NCBI GenBank assembly: GCA_963576565.1
Contig: OY755046.1
Span: forward strand, 66,749,583-66,813,582
DNA from: Aspidapion aeneum
Lineage: Eukaryota > Arthropoda > Insecta > Coleoptera > Brentidae
DNA: 64,000 nt
Reading direction: 5' to 3'
Every line of letters starts with the position of its first letter. Within the stretch, counting starts at the first letter, position 1. Under the pieces are notes generated by a model. The model was given only the letters and a program-made list of their open reading frames with translations. It ran no database searches and was not told the origin of the DNA. Shown here one piece after another: positions 59,006 through 64,000 of the stretch. Both the position numbers and the translations under genes were made by a program.

Positions 59006-59441
59006 GGGGCCCATATATTGGCAGAGTATTTTTATAATTCCACCACTTGTTAAAGATCAACCCAAAAGACAAATCACTTTAAAGTTACTAATTAATCATA
59101 GTTAAGATATGGCCTACACGCACTAAACAAGAGCGTTCGAAAGCTTTGCTTTTTTTTATGAGGTCTCATACCGGTTTTCTTCTTTAAGAGCTAGGCTTAA
59201 AAACGAAGAAAAATTAAAATTCTTACAATAAGAATGTTGTCTTAGTAGTAATATGGGACTTCATTAGGACTGTCTTTTATTATGTTGGGGCTTCTGGCAC
59301 TTGTGATCGTAGCACGGATCACCTTTTTGTTAGGTGATCCGTGATCGGAGCCTCACCAATTTTTTGAAATATAAAAAATCATAAACCTTGGATTTGGCTT
59401 GAACAATGGACTTAGTTTAAAAATATTTAAGTCAGAATATA

Positions 59442-61266
59442 CAGTGAAACCTCCTATAAGCGGACACTCACGGTTTCGTCGATTTTGTCCGCTTATTGGA
59501 GGTGTCCGCTTATGAGAGAGAACTGCGAAATTTAAATATATATTTATTAACAATTTCTGCTGCTTGGGTTTTTCCGATATTAAATTTTTCAACGATTTTT
59601 CGTGCTGGTAGATGTTCCTTCTCCGAAACGTTAACAACTTCCATTTTTTTACGTAAACTAAGAAGTTTTTTACTAGGCGCAATTTTAAAGAGATCTGTTA
59701 GTACCCAACTGAACAATAAAAATAAAACACAGCAATCCCTCAGAATAAAATATTTTGTAAATACGACAGAAGTATTTAGTCTCCGCAATAAAACGGAAAA
59801 AGGTAATTCCCTGGCTCCAGAGTGCGTTGTTGCCAACATACTACATATTATGCCCATGTCGTGCAGAGCTCCGTCCCGATGTCAGAGGTTTCCGTCCGGT
59901 TAAGGGAGGTTTCAGAATTTTTTTAACAAAAAAAATTGTCCGCGTCCTGTTGTTAGAGTGTCCGGTTATAAGAGTGAGTTTTACATGTAAAGAAATAGGG
60001 AAAAGCTTGGTTCTAACAAAGTCACCCTGAAGGCGCTAAACGCACCCAAGATTGCTGACGGCTTGGTGGAAGAATGCGCAGAGGCGCTGGAGACCCTAAG
60101 CGATGGCAAACGGGTGACGCTGGTTTGGGTTCCGGGACATACGGGGGTACCAGGCAACGAGAAGGCGGACGAACTCGCACGACTCGGGACAGGAACCGCC
60201 TATGTAGGACCGGAGCCACTTTTCGGCGTGACAAAAAGACAAGTGCAAAGCGGACTCAACAAATGGGCCCAGGACGCGCTATTAAACTCCTGGGAAACAG
60301 GAACGGGTTGCAGTCAGAACAGAGAATTCGTAGACCGTCCAAAAGCGACCAGAATTAGATGGATGCTGGGACGGACACGAAAAGACCTCGGACTGCTGAT
60401 AGGTACTCTAACCGGACATAACCGGTTGAGGAAGCACATGACACGTATAGGAGTCGAGAATGACCCTACCTGTCCAGCATGTGGACAGGAAGAAGAGACA
60501 TCAAGACACCTCGTGGTAGAATGCGAGGCCTACGCAAGGATGAGACAACAGGCACTCGGAGCGCCAACTCTGAGCGAGGAAGAACTGCACATGCTCAAAT
60601 GGGCAGATTTACTGGACTTTGTAAAGAGAACAGGAAGGCCCAATGAGTTACCCGACCATCAAAGGGAAGTGCAGAGAATGGGTTAAGGGACAGACTTGGG
60701 GCATGGCAAAAAGGGCCTACTCTGGCCTACTTGTCAGACCTGCGGGTCAACCCCCCCACTACTACTACTACTACTACTAATGGTTCTAACAAATTTGTCT
60801 GTCTAAAGGGAGTGTCCGCTTAATAAAGGTGTCCGCTGCACGACACGGGCATAAATATTATGTAGTATGTTGGCAACAACGCACTCTGCAGCCGGGGAAT
60901 TACCTCTTTCCGTTTTAATGCAGGGACTAAATACTTCTGTCGTATTTACAAAATATTTTATTCGGCGGGACTGCTGTGTTTTATTTTTATTGTTCAGTTA
61001 GGTATAGTAATAGATCTCTTTAAAATGGCACCCAGTAAATAACTTTTTAGTTTACGTGAAAGAATGGAAGTTGTTAACGTTTCGGAGAAGGAACATCTAT
61101 CAGCACGAATAATCGCTGAAAAATTTAAGATTGGAAAAACTCAAGCAGCGGAAATTGTTAATAAATATATATTAAAATTTCGCAGTTCTCTCTCATAAGC
61201 GGACACCTCCAATAAGCGGACAAAATCGACGAAACCGTAAGCGTCCGCTCATAGGAGGTTTTACTG
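59442..61266. mobile_element. Palindromic pogo/Tigger-like element with nested insertion
   Basis: The left end CAGTGAAACCTCCTATAAGC and right end (reverse complement CAGTAAAACCTCCTATGAGC) define the element. Both halves carry the same transposase N-terminus facing outward-in: minus strand near 59520-59730 (LRKKMEVVNVSEKEHLPARK, EKFNIG) and plus strand near 61024-61190. This is the CENP-B/pogo helix-turn-helix part only; no DDE catalytic region is present. The two halves are an inverted duplication of one 5' end, with the nested retrotransposon at 60021-60780 in the left half. Confidence 0.85.
60021..60780 (+). mobile_element. Nested 5'-truncated non-LTR retrotransposon
   Basis: 760 bp nearly identical to the 3' part of 45085-46167. 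The open frame carries the end of RNase H (VWVPGHTGVPGNEKADELAR), then TRIRWMLGRTRKDLGLL and an intact zinc-finger-like tail CPACGQEEETSRHLVVEC, and stops at 60686. The tail is CCCCCCCACT then ACT repeats. TGGTTCTAACAAA occurs on both sides (60008-60020 and 60781-60793), a 13 bp target duplication. Truncation at the 5' end is the usual result of target-primed reverse transcription. Confidence 0.95.
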
Positions 61267-61267
61267 T

Positions 61268-61448
61268 CAGTGGCGCACACAGGAATATGTCTTGGGGAGG
61301 GGGGGGGGCGAGGCCTCTTGGGGGGGGGGTGTCAAAGCCTCATGATGTCAAATTTTAAGCTGTGGTTCATTTTTTGTGTTTTTTTTTCTGAAATATGTCG
61401 AAAATATGTAAAAAAATCTTAGGCTTGCCCCCCCCTGGGTGCGCCCAT
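61268..61448. mobile_element. hAT-family MITE
   Basis: It starts CAGTGGCGCACACAGGAATA and ends CCTGGGTGCGCCCAT, with G tracts and an ATGTAAAAAAATCTTAGGCT core phrase shared with the copies at 24799 and 44862. The flanks TTTACTGT and GTTACTGT could be an 8 bp duplication with one mismatch. It abuts the right end of the pogo-like element, as if inserted into its terminus. Confidence 0.75.
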
Positions 61449-61811
61449 GTTACTGTATATATCTTCAGTAAATGCTTCTGTAAAAAATAAAAATAAAAAT
61501 GAAATTTTTATTTTAAAATTTTCTTCTTCGAAAAACCGTTGAAGCTATGAACATGAAATATTTTTTTTATATCTTATTATTTCTCTTAAAATTTGTTCTC
61601 AAATCAGGAGTAGTAGAGGCCGTCAAAAAAATCCTAAACAAATTGACAAAAAACGACCCGAAATAATTTTGTTCTTTTGTCGGCATGGAAGTATCATTAG
61701 AGACAAGGACTTAAGACGGTTGGTAAGGGGGCCTGTAATTAGCATGGATATTAAAAATCCATCAACCGCGTCATTTTTCGTCTCCGGACCCCTAATTCTC
61801 ATCTATATGGT

Positions 61812-63122
61812 GGTACCCGCAGCCCACGAGAAAGACCGGCCCGGGCGCGGAAATATCACGTGACCGTAGGAGGCTCACAAAAAAAACGCCTCACGGCCCG
61901 CTGTCATTATAAAACATGTGTGTGTTCAGTTTTGGTATGTTTGTTTACGTCGTTTTTTTTTTAATTCGGGCACGAATTTTATGTGAATTTTATTAAAATA
62001 GCGCAGCCCACGAAAAAGACTGTAGTGGCCTGCGTTAAAATAATTAATGGCTAATGAGTAAATTATAAAGAAAATACCTATAAGATAAACAATGCCGCGA
62101 ACGTGTAGTTAGTGTTGTTCCTTGTCGGTCCAACTATAAAACTGAAACCTAATATGTTGCAAACGGGAAAGAAGTGGTAAAAGATAAGATCTTGGATAAG
62201 ATTGATCAAGTAATAGACATCTTTAGTGACATTTTCGATAGTGAGAGTGAAAAATGTGTTCAGTTGTCATTTCTTATTGAACAATTAGGTCTCTTGAAAA
62301 GGTAACCTGAGAATCGAAGATATGGTAGATACACTTTAATGTTGGCTTCATCTTTGTTTATCCAGTCATCCAGTGCATACACGTCAATTTACAATTCTAT
62401 AAGGTAATATGTCTTCCGCACCCTCGCAATATTAAAAAACTGATTTGTGAAATATTGTTAACAGATAGTAATGTCTCTGGTAGTGAGAAATATTTAAAAA
62501 GTAAGATACAGCTTTTAAAAGAACATGACTTGGTAGTTAACTTACACTTTAATGAAACATATATTAAACTTTTTGATGGGTAATTTTTCAAAAAATTATT
62601 GACGACCACTACATTCAGTTCATTAAATGTGAAAACCATCTCACTTATTCACAAAATCACTTGTTTCTTTTTAATAAATTATTGTAAAATGTTTTATATT
62701 GAAATTTTTTCTTCAGATAACTCTAGCGAGTGTTTTTGTGGAGAAAAAACTATTGTCAAAGCTTGAAAAAATTAGTTTAAGGGCATGTAAAGTTTTTTTA
62801 AATAATTTTATTAAAAAGCACAATGATTTAGTGTCTGCTAATAAATCTAACTCAAAGAAAAATTAAAAAACTAAAAGCTTAGGTTTGATATGTCCAATTT
62901 TGAAAGACTTGTATAGATTTGAAGTTACTAACGATATTATTATTAGAGTGAAATTTTTTTATAATTTTTTATTTTATTGATGTTAATTTATTTAAATTGT
63001 GTAAAAACATATAATATATTAAGCAATACAATAAGAATCCTGGGACTCCTAAGATCACGTGACCGCCGACTTGCCTATAACGCGCCATGGCCGGTTTTTA
63101 TCGTTGGCTGCGGGTGGTACCT
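61812..63122. mobile_element. Inverted-repeat element (1.3 kb), origin unknown
   Basis: The left end GGTACCCGCAGCCCACGAGA is mirrored at the right end (reverse complement GGTACCACCCGCAGCCAACG). CACGTGACC occurs just inside both ends. The interior has scattered open pieces such as LDKIDQVIDIFSDIFDSESE (about 62193-62250), which may be the N-terminus of a lost transposase; no domain is recognisable. Confidence 0.6.
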
Positions 63123-64000
63123 TTCATGCTTCATATAAGGATTTAGAAAGACCAGTAGTGCAACTTACGATTTTTTATATAATAGAGAGTTTTTGAGCTG
63201 GCTTTTTGCCTTACTGTTAGCCTTACCTTTATTCTGCGCCAAGGATGGATTTAAGGGGGGAACTAACGTGGTAATTCCGCCCCTAGACAAAAATATATGC
63301 ACTTTTTGTTATTAAACTAAGGGCAAACAAGAGAAATACCCTCCTAAAAATTACAAATAATTGTTTCGTTGACTATTACCCCCCCCCCCCCCGCCCCCTA
63401 GATTTTGACGTAGACCCGAGCTATTTCTGCGCGGGCGCAGGAGCGCTCTCCCACATAGCACAATCACGTGTTTAACATGTAAAAAACGCACGAGAAAAGA
63501 AAACCTTGATTTTAAAAGCTGCTAGAAAAAACGTTTATTTCATATATGAAAACAAGCTTAATAGGTCATTCATTAACGTTATACACAATAACGTTGCTAA
63601 AAACCGCGTTGTAATAACGCCATTATCAAATTAAAATTTGCAAGTGATTTTTATCAGCGTTAAAATCACATTAGGTTCGCGCCTTTTCTACACGAATTTT
63701 AAAACGCGACTTGCATGGCTTTTCTTCCGAATATTTTTGAGATTTTACTAGCAGCAGCGCCACCTATTGTCGGCATTTTTCACTTTGATGAAATCTATCA
63801 GGGCGTGCTTTCGCCTCTGAACTCCAAAAACCTGTTAAGGAACTGATCCCTGATCCTTCACGATCACGACGCATCAGTTATTAACCTGATAAAGACACAT
63901 TATTATTGCGTGAAAGTGTTTACTGTTGAAAAATCTTGTTTAGCTTTTAAAAAAAACATAATGTATATATATAGATATTTTGTCTTGCCTTGAGCGCCAT
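63123..64000. other. No gene recognised at the right edge
   Basis: AT-rich sequence with a C-rich tract at 63380-63400. No exon, RNA gene or bounded repeat was identified. Confidence 0.4.

Noticed and set aside
53529..59033. LTR retrotransposon with copies A and B as LTRs
   Set aside because: No gag, protease, reverse transcriptase, primer-binding site or polypurine tract was seen between them. The repeats also lack TG...CA ends, having AGCT palindromes instead.
62193..62310. Possible transposase N-terminus inside the element at 61812
   Set aside because: Too short and without a recognisable domain; kept only as a note in the element entry.

Overview
The window looks like a piece of an AT-rich, transposon-crowded insect nuclear genome. 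The evidence is two intron-rich animal genes, insect-style non-LTR, Penelope, hAT and pogo elements, MITEs, and a satellite array. A beetle or another insect with a large genome is plausible, but the order cannot be fixed from sequence alone. No bacterial genes, CRISPR arrays or intact tRNA/rRNA genes were seen.

Layout. 1-2775 is a tandem satellite of about 501 bp. 3906-31088 (+) is a gene of at least 20 visible coding exons for an axonemal dynein intermediate chain of the DNAI3/WDR63 (Chlamydomonas IC140) type. 31397-52887 (-) is a gene of about 39 visible coding exons for a TTC28-type protein: a long TPR array, then a CHAT-like domain, then a conserved C-terminal region. Its 5' end is not recognised. 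The two genes converge tail to tail, with 308 bp between stop codons. 52888-64000 holds no gene that I can recognise. It is a repeat landscape with a 2.5 kb fold-back element, two 750 bp direct-repeat copies, and a pogo element carrying a nested retrotransposon.

The reading frames were rebuilt by joining GT..AG introns and checking that codon phase is kept across every junction. The DNAI3 model has one suspected missing exon, in the intron at 25417-29112, where a WD-repeat segment is expected and a 2.6 kb inverted-repeat element now lies. The last splice of the TTC28 model is ambiguous.

The introns are full of mobile elements, several with clear target-site duplications. Some sit within about 10-25 bp of splice sites. 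One TTC28 intron consists almost wholly of a dispersed repeat. The two genes have no obvious joint function: DNAI3 homologues act in cilia and flagella (in insects mostly sperm tails and sensory cilia), and vertebrate TTC28 acts at the mitotic midzone/midbody.
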